Shown piece by piece: positions 24,614 to 32,208 of a DNA stretch of 45,949 nucleotides. The notes below the pieces were generated by a model, which saw nothing but the letters and a program-made list of their open reading frames with translations, did no database searches and was not told where the DNA came from. The DNA is from JAVKFF01 sp040226215. GTDB taxonomy: Bacteria > Pseudomonadota > Alphaproteobacteria > DSM-16000 > Inquilinaceae. The number at the start of each line of letters is the position of its first letter. Positions within the stretch are counted from its first letter, which is position 1. The DNA lies in assembly GCA_040226215.1 (NCBI GenBank), contig JAVKFF010000070.1, positions 1-45,949 of the forward strand. Reading direction: 5' to 3'. A program made the position numbers and the translations under genes.

Positions 24614-24707
24614 GCCGGTCGAAGAGAGCCTTCGAGGGCTGGTGTGCCGGTGCGGCATTCGTCTAGCATGGCGCGCCATCACCCAAGAACCCGAGTATAG
24701 AGAGTCA

Positions 24708-25346
24708 ATGGATCCCATCGGCAAGCTCACCGACGGCTTTCGCGCCTTCAGATCGGGCCGTTTCCAGGAGGAGAGAGGCACCTACGAGAAACTGGTCGAC
24801 CAGGGGCAGCACCCGAAGACGGCGCTGATCGCCTGCGCTGATTCCCGGGTCGACCCGACGATCGTGCTGCAGGCCGATCCCGGCGATCTGTTCATCGTGC
24901 GCAACGTCGCCAATCTGGTGCCACCGTTCGAGGAGGGCGGCCAGTATCACGGCACCAGTGCCGCGCTGGAATTCGCCGTGCGCCATCTGAAGGTCGATCA
25001 CCTGGTCGTGCTGGGCCACGCGCATTGCGGCGGCATCCGGTCGCTGTTCAACGAGGCGCCGTCAGGGGCCGGGTCGGACGATTTCATCGCGCCGTGGATG
25101 AGCCTGGTGCGCTCCGCCTATCTAAGGGTCCAGGGCACCATGCCCGACGCCAGCGAGGAGGAGAAGGCGCGCATCTGCGAGCAGAGCGCCGTCCTCGTCA
25201 GCCTGGAGAACCTGATGACCTTCCCCTTCATCCGCGCGCGGGTGAGCGAGGGCAAGCTCAGGCTGCACGGCTGGTACATCGATATCCGGTCGTGCGTGTT
25301 GCGCGTCTACGATCCTGCCCGGCAGGCCTTCGAGACGGTGGACTGA
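24708..25346 (+). CDS. Beta-class carbonic anhydrase
   Basis: This 212-residue enzyme interconverts CO2 and bicarbonate. The zinc ligands and catalytic dyad are visible: Cys43 with Asp45 and Arg47 in ACADSRVD, then His104 and Cys107 in LGHAHCGGI. The chosen ATG at 24708 begins MDPIGKLTDGFRAF, the usual family start. The longer open frame upstream adds unrelated sequence. The ribosome-binding site is modest (AGAGAG). It stands alone after the palindromes and ends 9 bp from the convergent LysR gene. It may support decarboxylating or carboxylating steps of the neighbouring pathways, or simple bicarbonate supply. Confidence 0.95.
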   Translation: MDPIGKLTDGFRAFRSGRFQEERGTYEKLVDQGQHPKTALIACADSRVDPTIVLQADPGDLFIVRNVANLVPPFEEGGQYHGTSAALEFAVRHLKVDHLVVLGHAHCGGIRSLFNEAPSGAGSDDFIAPWMSLVRSAYLRVQGTMPDASEEEKARICEQSAVLVSLENLMTFPFIRARVSEGKLRLHGWYIDIRSCVLRVYDPARQAFETVD

Positions 25347-25355
25347 TCCGCCCCG

Positions 25356-26234
25356 TCACCCGGGCCAGGAAAAATGGCGGGCCGCGCGCACCAGGGCGGC
25401 CTTGGCCGGGCTGTTGGGACGACCGGGCATGCTGGCGAGCACGACGCTACGCGAGACTTCCGGGTCGATCAGCGGCCGCTGCACCAGTTCCGGCAGGGTG
25501 ACGGAGTATTCCGGCACGAAGGCGAAGCCGATGCGAGCCAGCACCATCGCCTGGACCCAGTCCTCCCGCTGCGAGCGAAAGCGGGCGTAGAGCGCGATGT
25601 CCGAACGTTCGCAGACCGCCATGACCATCTCCCGCATCTCGCAGGAAAGCCGGTCGACATAGTTCTGTCCGGCGAGATCGCGCAGGCGGATCGCGTTGAG
25701 CGGCGCCAGCTCGTGATTCGGCGGCAGGATGACGATGTAGCGCTCCCGGTAGAGGTCGATCGTGTTGAGGGTCTCGCCGAGGCCGTCGAGGGGGTTCAGC
25801 ACCGCCAGGTCGAGATCGCCCGCGTCGAGCGCGCGCTTCAGCTCCTCGAGACTGCCCTCGCTCACCGCCACCTCGACGCCCTCGTGGTCGCTCTGAAACC
25901 GGGCCAGGAAGCGCGCCAGCCGGACATGGCCGATGGTGGACAGGATGCCCAGGCGCAGCGGTACCTTGTCCAGCAGGCGGAAGTTCTCCGCCAGGGTCTG
26001 CGCGGCCTCCGTCTCGCCGATGATGCGTTGCAGATTGGGCAGGATGGAGCGGCCGAACTCGCTGAGCAGCACGCGCTTGCCCTCCCTGTAGAAGAGCGGC
26101 GCGCCGAGTTCGGCCTCGAGCGACTTCACGGCCTTGGTCAGCGCGGGCTGGGAGATGTTGCAGTCCTGCGCCGCGCGGGTGAAATTGAGCGTTCGCGCGG
26201 CGGCGAGCGCATAGCGGACCTGGAACAGCTCCAT
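25356..26234 (-). CDS. LysR family transcriptional regulator
   Basis: This 292-residue regulator has the LysR helix-turn-helix at residues 1-60 (LNFTRAAQDCNISQPALTKAVKSLEAELGAPLFYREGK) and a periplasmic-binding-like effector domain. The ATG has GGAGG six bases upstream. It is divergent from the small DUF4242-type gene and convergent with carbonic anhydrase. A GATA-N9-TATC (T-N11-A) motif in the divergent region fits LysR binding, so it probably regulates itself and the DUF4242 gene. The inducer is unknown. Confidence 0.95.
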   Translation of the reverse strand: MELFQVRYALAAARTLNFTRAAQDCNISQPALTKAVKSLEAELGAPLFYREGKRVLLSEFGRSILPNLQRIIGETEAAQTLAENFRLLDKVPLRLGILSTIGHVRLARFLARFQSDHEGVEVAVSEGSLEELKRALDAGDLDLAVLNPLDGLGETLNTIDLYRERYIVILPPNHELAPLNAIRLRDLAGQNYVDRLSCEMREMVMAVCERSDIALYARFRSQREDWVQAMVLARIGFAFVPEYSVTLPELVQRPLIDPEVSRSVVLASMPGRPNSPAKAALVRAARHFSWPG

Positions 26235-26314
26235 CGACAGCCTCCGTTGGCAGACGGGTCGAACAGGCCGATCCGACGGATGGGCCCGGACCGCGGCCAG
26301 TGTAGCCCGTTCTT

Positions 26315-26342
26315 CGATAACCGGGAGCTATCGATCGATAGC
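26315..26342. promoter_or_regulatory. Candidate LysR operator with perfect 16-bp palindrome
   Basis: Within the 180-bp divergent region, GATA (26316-26319) and TATC (about 26329-26332) form an N9 dyad of the LysR T-N11-A type. They overlap the perfect palindrome GCTATCGATCGATAGC at 26327-26342. Two overlapping dyads suggest a tandem recognition/activation site for the adjacent LysR protein. Confidence 0.55.
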
Positions 26343-26414
26343 GAGGAACTGCTGTCGGCGATGACGCGGCAGGCGTTTGATGGACGCCCGACCATCCCGA
26401 AGCAGGAGGAAGCG

Positions 26415-26678
26415 ATGAGCGTCTACATGGTGGAGCGCGAGTTGAAGGGCATCAGCATGGACAATCTTGCCGGCGCCCAGCGGGCGGCGATCGCCAAGGC
26501 GGCCGAGATGACGGCGGGCGGTACGGCGATCAGCTATATCCGCACGACCTTCGCGCCGGAAGACGGGCGCTGCATGTGCCTGTTCGAGGCGTCGACGGAG
26601 GCCGAGGTGCGCCGGCTCAACGACGAGGCCGGCATACCCTACAGCCGGGTGGTCCCGGCGCTCGATCTGACGCCCTGA
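26415..26678 (+). CDS. Small DUF4242-type (nickel-binding-like) protein
   Basis: This 87-residue protein begins MSVYMVERELKGISMDNLAGAQ, continues with YIRTTFAPEDGRCMCLFEAS and ends YSRVVPALDLTP. These segments resemble the DUF4242 family of small ferredoxin-like-fold proteins, one member of which binds nickel in an actinomycete. The biochemical role is unknown. AGGAGGA lies just upstream of the ATG. It is divergent from the LysR gene. Its last 40 bp overlap the 3' end of the convergent kinase-like gene. Confidence 0.75.
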   Translation: MSVYMVERELKGISMDNLAGAQRAAIAKAAEMTAGGTAISYIRTTFAPEDGRCMCLFEASTEAEVRRLNDEAGIPYSRVVPALDLTP

Positions 26679-27994
26679 GGCCGGCAGAGCGCGAGGAACC
26701 GACTAACCGGGTCCGCTCCGTCGGCGGGCGGGCAGGCGCACATGATCGCCACGGCGAAGCCGATGGCGGAGCTGGTGCGGTTGTGGCCGGAGCGGCCGCC
26801 GGCCGTCAGGTCCATCACCAGGGTGGGGCAGGCGAAGAGTGCGGCGCGCACCGTCGCCTCCCAGTCCGCCGCGAGCCAGCCGCGCGCCGCGAGCTCGCCG
26901 AGCAGGGGGCGCCAGAAGCGCGTCGCCTTGCTCTCCAGGAAGGCCTCGCGCAGCGGTCCGGGGGACCAGTCGGTCTCAACCGAGATGACGCCGTCCATCA
27001 CGGTGACCGTGGCAAGATAGCGCCGCGCTGCCTCCGCGGGCTCGTAAAGCCAGAAGGGGTGGGCGAGCGCGTTGTGGAAGGTCGCCTTGACCTCGGCCAG
27101 CAGTGCAGGGATGTGCCGGCCGGCGAAGGCGGGGTCGAACAGCACCAGGCGGTCCTCCGCCCCTTCCTCGAACCAGACATTGGCGTTGTGGGCATCGCCA
27201 TGGGCGGTGACGGCCGGTCCGGGGCCGAGCCTGGCGGGGTCGAGATGCTCACGAACGAAGTCAAAAGCTTCTGCGAGTGTAACGGGATAGCTATTACCGT
27301 TGATTCTCCATGTGAAGTTGCGGATCGCCCGCCAGTCGCCCGACCAGTCGCCCGAGGGGTCGGCGAAGTCGAACCGGCCCTCGACATAGAAGCGCCGTGC
27401 CCGGCCGCCCAGCAGGCCCGGCACCCCGTCATCGACGACCCGTCGGTGGAAGAGCTGGTGGATCGGCTCCCGGGCGATCTCCGCCGCGCTCGCCCGGTGC
27501 AACGTCTCCAGCGCGATCTTCGCGACCCTTGTGTCGGCCCGCTGCTGCGCCGCCACCACGCGGCGGAAGAGGGCGTCGTCGGCCTGGCGTTCGAGCGCGC
27601 TGCAGACATCCGACAGACGCCGGTCGTGGCGCCGGCGATAGGTCAGGACCTGACGGCCGGGACGGTGGGAGGCGGCAAGCGGCAGGTCGACATCGTAGCC
27701 GGCCTCGCTCAGCACCCGGGCGTTGTAGTACTCCGCAACGCCTGCCTCCTCGCCTTCCTCCTGATGGAACTTGAAGAAGATCGCCGTGCCGTCGGCAAGC
27801 TTGGCGAAGCCGTTGACCGAGTTGAGGGAGTAGATGTCCCGGTTGATGGTGCAGGCGGTGACCGGCTGGCCAATGGCCTCTGCCAGCAGGTCGGCGGCCA
27901 GCTCCGCGGCCCGCTCGACCTCGCCGCTCAGCATGGCCTCCCGGATGGCGCCTGTCGTGGCCGGGCCGGGAGCGGTGGTCTCTAGGTCAGCCAC
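26639..27994 (-). CDS. APH-fold small-molecule kinase-like protein
   Basis: This protein of about 451 residues is of the aminoglycoside/choline/homoserine kinase fold. The catalytic loop is AHGDAHNAN (264-272) and the metal-binding aspartate Asp287 lies in VLFDPAF. Lys75 in FFKFHQEEGEE is a candidate ATP-contacting lysine. The GTG at 27994 overlaps the upstream dehydrogenase gene by 13 bp and was preferred for coupling. An internal ATG at 27934 with GGGAGG very close is the alternative. It is the last gene of the HutC-linked seven-gene operon. It may phosphorylate the transported compound or an intermediate; no substrate is known. The last 40 bp overlap the convergent DUF4242 gene. Confidence 0.75.
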   Translation of the reverse strand: MADLETTAPGPATTGAIREAMLSGEVERAAELAADLLAEAIGQPVTACTINRDIYSLNSVNGFAKLADGTAIFFKFHQEEGEEAGVAEYYNARVLSEAGYDVDLPLAASHRPGRQVLTYRRRHDRRLSDVCSALERQADDALFRRVVAAQQRADTRVAKIALETLHRASAAEIAREPIHQLFHRRVVDDGVPGLLGGRARRFYVEGRFDFADPSGDWSGDWRAIRNFTWRINGNSYPVTLAEAFDFVREHLDPARLGPGPAVTAHGDAHNANVWFEEGAEDRLVLFDPAFAGRHIPALLAEVKATFHNALAHPFWLYEPAEAARRYLATVTVMDGVISVETDWSPGPLREAFLESKATRFWRPLLGELAARGWLAADWEATVRAALFACPTLVMDLTAGGRSGHNRTSSAIGFAVAIMCACPPADGADPVSRFLALCRPQGVRSSAGTTRL

Positions 27995-28983
27995 GGGTCT
28001 ATGGTCGCCTTGATCACCGCGCTCTCGCCCGACAGCAGGTCGGAATAGGCGCCCGGCACGCCGCTTATCGGCACCGGTGCGGCGGCAAGGCATGCGAGGC
28101 GGTCGGCCAGTGGCGTCAGCAGGGCAATGGCCTCGCCCAGCTCGTCATCGAAGGCGGCGCAGCCGACGATGTCGAGCCCACGCTCCACCACGGCGTTCAT
28201 CGGCAGGTCGGCGGTGCCGTGAAACAGGCCGACCAGCGCGATGCGGCCGCCGCTCTCCAGTTCGCTCAGCGTCTGCCCGACCGCGGCCGCCGAGCCGGTG
28301 GCGTCGATGGCGAAGGCCGGCCGGTGCGGCAGGTCGCCGAGCGAGACGGGCAGCGCGCCACTGGCCGCGGCGGCCCGGTCGAGGCGCCGGGCGTTGCGGT
28401 CGACCAGCATCACCGTCTCGACACCCCGATGGGCCAGGATCAGTGCCGCCAGCGCGCCGATGGGCCCGGCGCCGACGACCAGCACCGGCCGGTCGGTCCG
28501 GGCGCCGAGGCGGTTGACCGCGTGCAACGCCACCGCGAGCGGTTCGGCGAGCACCGCGACCTCGGCCGGAAGCGTCTGGTCGGCGAGGGCTGAGACCTGG
28601 CGGGCGGGCAGGGTGACGAAACGCTGGAAGCCGCCATCGTTGACCTCACCGACGAAGCCCATGGCGGCGCAGTGGATGGGATGGCCGGCGAGACAGGCCG
28701 GGCAGCGCCCGCAGGTCACCCGGCTGTCGGCCACCACCCGGTCGCCGACGCGCAGCGCGGCCACCCCGTCGCCGACCGCCTCGACCCGTGCCACGAACTC
28801 GTGCCCCGGGATGGAGGGGGAGCGGGAGATCCACTGGCCGGTCCGGAAATTGTGCAGGTCCGAACCGCAGATGCCGGCGCGCTCGACCCGCATGCGCACC
28901 TCGCCCGGGCCCGGCGCAGGCGCCTCCTCGACGCTCTCGATCCTGAGATCGCCCGGGGCGTAAAGGCGGATGGCGGCGCTCAT
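27982..28983 (-). CDS. Zinc-dependent medium-chain alcohol dehydrogenase
   Basis: This 333-residue NAD(P)-dependent dehydrogenase is of the sorbitol/threonine/idonate dehydrogenase type. The catalytic zinc region is GICGSDLHN with GHEFVARV. The structural zinc cysteines are in CGRCPACLAGHPIHC. The nucleotide loop is VVGAGPIGALAAL. The ATG overlaps the stop of the HisD-like gene by 4 bp and the gene overlaps the kinase gene downstream by 13 bp, so the three are one translational unit. It would oxidise a secondary or primary alcohol in the same pathway as the HisD-like enzyme. Confidence 0.92.
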   Translation of the reverse strand: MSAAIRLYAPGDLRIESVEEAPAPGPGEVRMRVERAGICGSDLHNFRTGQWISRSPSIPGHEFVARVEAVGDGVAALRVGDRVVADSRVTCGRCPACLAGHPIHCAAMGFVGEVNDGGFQRFVTLPARQVSALADQTLPAEVAVLAEPLAVALHAVNRLGARTDRPVLVVGAGPIGALAALILAHRGVETVMLVDRNARRLDRAAAASGALPVSLGDLPHRPAFAIDATGSAAAVGQTLSELESGGRIALVGLFHGTADLPMNAVVERGLDIVGCAAFDDELGEAIALLTPLADRLACLAAAPVPISGVPGAYSDLLSGESAVIKATIDPWLT

Positions 28984-30323
28984 GACCCGCCGCCCCTGGC
29001 GAAGGCTTCCGCGCGCAGGTCGGAGACCGCGTTGGCGTGCGCGTCGAAACCTTCGTAGGTGGCGAAGGTGTGCACGCGGCCGGCGACGCTGTCATAGCCG
29101 GCGCGGGTGACGTAGCCCACCGACATGCGCTTGAGATAGTCGAAGACGCTGAGGGGCGAGTGGGTTCGCGCGGCCCCGTTGGTGGGCAGCACGGCGTTGG
29201 GGCCGAGCACGAAATTGCCGATGCACACCGGCGTATGCTCGCCCAGCAGCACCTCCCCGGCATTCTCGATGCGGCCGAGATGGGCGAAGGGCTCCCGGCT
29301 CTGGATTTCCAGGTGCTCGGGCGCGTACTCGTTCACGAAGGCGATGGCGTCGTCCATGTCGCGGGCCAGCACGATGCCACCGCGCGGTCCGCCGAGCACA
29401 GTCGATGAGAACCCGACGCGCTGAGCCCCCATGCGCTGCCAGTAGCCGGGGATCGCCGCCAGCGCCTCCTCCGCGACGCGGCGCGAGCCGGTCACCAGAT
29501 AGGCAGAGCTGTCCGGCCCGTGCTCCGCCTCGATCAGCAGGTCGAGGCCTGCGACATGGCCGTTGGCGGTGTCGTCGGCGAGGATGATGGCCTCGCTGGG
29601 GCCGGCCGGCGGGCCGGGATCGATGCGGTCGGCGAGCAGCCGCTTGGCGGCGACCACCCAGGGGCTGCCCGGCCCGACGATCTTCACGCAGCGCGGCACC
29701 GTCTCGGTGCCGTAGGCGACGGCCGCCACGCCCTGGGCGCCGCCGGCCTTGTAGACCCGGTCGATCCCGGCCATGCGCGCGGCCACCAGCGTGGCATCGT
29801 CGATCCGGCCGTCGGGGCCGGGCGGGGTGATCACGACCGGGTTGGGCACGCCGGCCACCACCGCCGGGATGGTGGTCATCAGCACGACGCTGGGGAAGGC
29901 GCCCTTGCCGCGCGGCACGTAGCAGGCGACGCTGTCGATCGGACGCACCTTGTCGCCGGCGAACAGGCCCGGCCGGATCTCCTTCAGCCACATCTCCTCG
30001 GGCATCTGCGCTTCGTGGAAGCGGCGGATGTTCTCCGAGGCGAATTCCAGCACCGCGATCATCTCCGGGTCGAGGGCCTCGAAGGCGCGCTCGAAATCGG
30101 CCTTGGTGGCGGCGATGGCGTCGGGCTCCACCGGGCTCTTGTCGAATTCACGGGCGAAGCGGGCCAGCGCGACATCCCCCTCGTCGCGCACGGCCTCGAT
30201 GATCGGGCGCACGCGGTCAACGAAGCCGTCGAGATCGGCCTCCGCCCGCACGGTGAGGCGGGCGCGCTGCTCCGGCGACAGGTCGGGGAGAACGTGAAAC
30301 GCAATAGGCGCTGGCTGGGTCAT
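28980..30323 (-). CDS. Histidinol dehydrogenase-family enzyme (catabolic paralogue)
   Basis: This 447-residue protein aligns over its full length with HisD, which oxidises L-histidinol to L-histidine with NAD. The catalytic Glu336-His337 pair (YAPEHLEI) is kept. Of the four zinc ligands of E. coli HisD, two histidines are kept (His268 in EAEHGPDS, His429 in AHANAV). The glutamine is Glu265 and the aspartate is Asn370 (CIGNFVLGPN). It lies outside any histidine biosynthesis genes, in a transporter/dehydrogenase/kinase operon with a HutC-type operator, so a catabolic role is more likely. Candidates are histidinol itself, another imidazole alcohol, or an unrelated alcohol such as dihydroxypropanesulfonate, which the HpsN branch of the family oxidises. 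Confidence 0.88.
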   Translation of the reverse strand: MTQPAPIAFHVLPDLSPEQRARLTVRAEADLDGFVDRVRPIIEAVRDEGDVALARFAREFDKSPVEPDAIAATKADFERAFEALDPEMIAVLEFASENIRRFHEAQMPEEMWLKEIRPGLFAGDKVRPIDSVACYVPRGKGAFPSVVLMTTIPAVVAGVPNPVVITPPGPDGRIDDATLVAARMAGIDRVYKAGGAQGVAAVAYGTETVPRCVKIVGPGSPWVVAAKRLLADRIDPGPPAGPSEAIILADDTANGHVAGLDLLIEAEHGPDSSAYLVTGSRRVAEEALAAIPGYWQRMGAQRVGFSSTVLGGPRGGIVLARDMDDAIAFVNEYAPEHLEIQSREPFAHLGRIENAGEVLLGEHTPVCIGNFVLGPNAVLPTNGAARTHSPLSVFDYLKRMSVGYVTRAGYDSVAGRVHTFATYEGFDAHANAVSDLRAEAFARGGGS

Positions 30324-30351
30324 CGGTTGTTCCGGACAGTGGGGTTGCGGC

Positions 30352-31152
30352 TCATCGCGAGCGCAGGAAGATCTCGAGGCCGACGATGCGGTCGAGCAGC
30401 CAGACGGCGACGACGGCGAACAGGATGTAGACCACCGAGACGGCGGCGAGGTCGGGGGTGATGACGCTGCGGATGTTGTTGTAGATCTGCACCGGCAGGG
30501 TGACGATGCGGCTGTCGACGAGGAACAGGCTGACCAGGAACTCGTTGAAGGCGAGCACGAACATCAGGAGGCCGCCGGTGATGATGCCCGGCGTCACCGC
30601 CGGCAGGGTGACGGTGAGGAAGACCTGCACCGGGGCTGCGCCGCAGTTCGCCGCGGCGTTCTCCAGCTCCGGGTCGAGGCTGTTCACCGAGGCGCCGACC
30701 GCCCAGATCATGAAGGGCAGGTTGATGACGCACAGCGCCACCCCGACCGGCCAGAGCTGGCCCAGGATGCGCACCTCGCCGAACACCAGCATCAGGCCGA
30801 TGCCGGAAACCACGAGCGGGATGGTGAAGGGCAGCAGCAGGTAGACCTGCAGCGTGCGCCGGAAGCGCAGCCGATAGCGAATCGTGCCGATCGCGGCCAA
30901 TGCGCCGACCGGGATGGCGATCACCGTGCAGATGACCGAGACGTAGAGCGAGCGCCAGAGCGCGTCCTGGAAGCTGTCGAGGCTCCACAGCCGCTCGTAC
31001 CAGCGCAGCGAGAAACCGTCCGGCGGGAACTGGATGATCTCCCCGGCGGTGAACGAGGCGCCGATGATGATCAGGGTCGGCAGGCTGAGCGTGACCAGGC
31101 AGAAGCCGACCACGGTCCACAGGAAGACGGCCTTGCCGCGGCGTCCCCTCAC
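30352..31152 (-). CDS. Spermidine/putrescine-type ABC permease (PotC-like)
   Basis: This 266-residue inner-membrane protein starts at a GTG overlapping the PotB-like stop as GTGA; the much longer open frame upstream is not real. The typical transmembrane pattern is present with an EAA-type cytoplasmic loop LENAAANCGAAPVQVFLTVTLPAVTPGI. The hydrophobic start KAVFLWTVVGFCLVTLSLPTL is a membrane anchor. It forms the importer channel with the PotB-like protein. The HisD-like gene follows after 28 bp. Confidence 0.93.
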   Translation of the reverse strand: MRGRRGKAVFLWTVVGFCLVTLSLPTLIIIGASFTAGEIIQFPPDGFSLRWYERLWSLDSFQDALWRSLYVSVICTVIAIPVGALAAIGTIRYRLRFRRTLQVYLLLPFTIPLVVSGIGLMLVFGEVRILGQLWPVGVALCVINLPFMIWAVGASVNSLDPELENAAANCGAAPVQVFLTVTLPAVTPGIITGGLLMFVLAFNEFLVSLFLVDSRIVTLPVQIYNNIRSVITPDLAAVSVVYILFAVVAVWLLDRIVGLEIFLRSR

Positions 31153-32108
31153 CGGCCGGCCCCCTTGTCGGCGCCGGTCATGCCGAGCGTGCCGGTGCCG
31201 ACCAGAATGAACATGCCGGCGGCGAGCACGCTGCCGATGCCGACCAGCACCATGGCGATGGCCGCACCCAGGCCGAAATTCGAGATCTGGAAGAAGCTGT
31301 CGTAGATCGACGAGGCGATGAAGTCCGAGGTGCCGCCGCCGAGGATCTCCGGCATGGCGAAGTCGGTCAGCGAGAGCGTGAAGACGACGATGCCGGCGCC
31401 GATGAAGCCGGGCCTGGCCAGCGGCAGCACGACATGCCGAAAGGTCTGCATCCAGTTGGCGCCGAGCCCCTCGGAGGCCAGTTCCACCTCCTCGCCGATC
31501 GCGGCGACGGCGGGCACCATCATCAGCACGGCGAAGGGCAGCATGTACTGCGTCAGCCCGAAGATGACCGCGGGGTAGTTGTAGATCAGGTCGAGTTGCG
31601 GCAGGCCCAGCGTGCCGAGCGCGGAGTTGATCAGCCCCTCGCTGCCCAGCACGATCAGCCAGCCATAGGCGCGCACCACCTGTCCGATGAAGAAGGGCAG
31701 GAAGAGCGCGATCAGCAGGAATTTCCGCGTGCGCGCCGACGGCGTACGGACCATCAGATAGGCGTAAGGGAAGGCGAGCGCGAGGGCGAAGACGGTCACC
31801 AGAATGGCTGCCAGCAGCGTACGCCAGAAGACCCTGAGATAGACCGGCCGGTCGGCGATCGTCTGGTAGTTGACGAGGCTGTACTCCTCGACCAGGCGAT
31901 AGGTCGAGGTGTCCAGTTCGTGCAGGCTGTACTCCGCCATGTAGCCGAGGCCGATGGCGAGCAGGCCGATCAGCAGCACCGCCGGGGTCAGCATGAGGTA
32001 GCCGACCTGGCGCTTCCAGCGCCTGGGCCAGACGAGCCGGGCCGCCCGCTCGGCAAGGTCGAGCAGCCGCCAGGTCAGCGGGTAGGACTGTCGGCCGGCG
32101 CGGGCCAT
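31149..32108 (-). CDS. Spermidine/putrescine-type ABC permease (PotB-like)
   Basis: This 319-residue inner-membrane protein has a 35-residue cytoplasmic N-terminus and then the first helix (GYLMLTPAVLLIGLLAIGLGYM). The EAA-type loop reads LASEGLGANWMQTFRHVVLPLARPG. The ATG has AAGGAA ten bases upstream. A 100-bp gap containing a hairpin separates it from the binding-protein gene upstream. Its stop overlaps the PotC-like start. Confidence 0.93.
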   Translation of the reverse strand: MARAGRQSYPLTWRLLDLAERAARLVWPRRWKRQVGYLMLTPAVLLIGLLAIGLGYMAEYSLHELDTSTYRLVEEYSLVNYQTIADRPVYLRVFWRTLLAAILVTVFALALAFPYAYLMVRTPSARTRKFLLIALFLPFFIGQVVRAYGWLIVLGSEGLINSALGTLGLPQLDLIYNYPAVIFGLTQYMLPFAVLMMVPAVAAIGEEVELASEGLGANWMQTFRHVVLPLARPGFIGAGIVVFTLSLTDFAMPEILGGGTSDFIASSIYDSFFQISNFGLGAAIAMVLVGIGSVLAAGMFILVGTGTLGMTGADKGAGR

Positions 32109-32164
32109 GCGCGAGCGTTCCTTCGACAGGAGCGGTGGATCGGGACCAGATGAGCGCCAGCGGC

Positions 32165-32196
32165 GGGACGCCCGCCGTCAACCGGCGGGACATCCC
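32165..32196 (-). terminator. Stem-loop between the binding-protein and PotB-like genes
   Basis: A 7-bp perfect GC stem (32171-32177 with 32183-32189, loop TCAAC) is extended by GGGA/TCCC outer pairing. It lies just after the binding-protein stop, with no T-run. As in the Liv operon, it may stabilise the upstream message or partly attenuate the downstream permease genes. Confidence 0.55.
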
Positions 32197-32208
32197 GTCA
32201 CGCGTCGA

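Noticed and set aside
28980..30323. Calling this gene hisD for histidine biosynthesis
   Set aside because: There are no other his biosynthesis genes around it, two zinc ligands differ from HisD, and it sits in a transporter operon with a HutC-type site.
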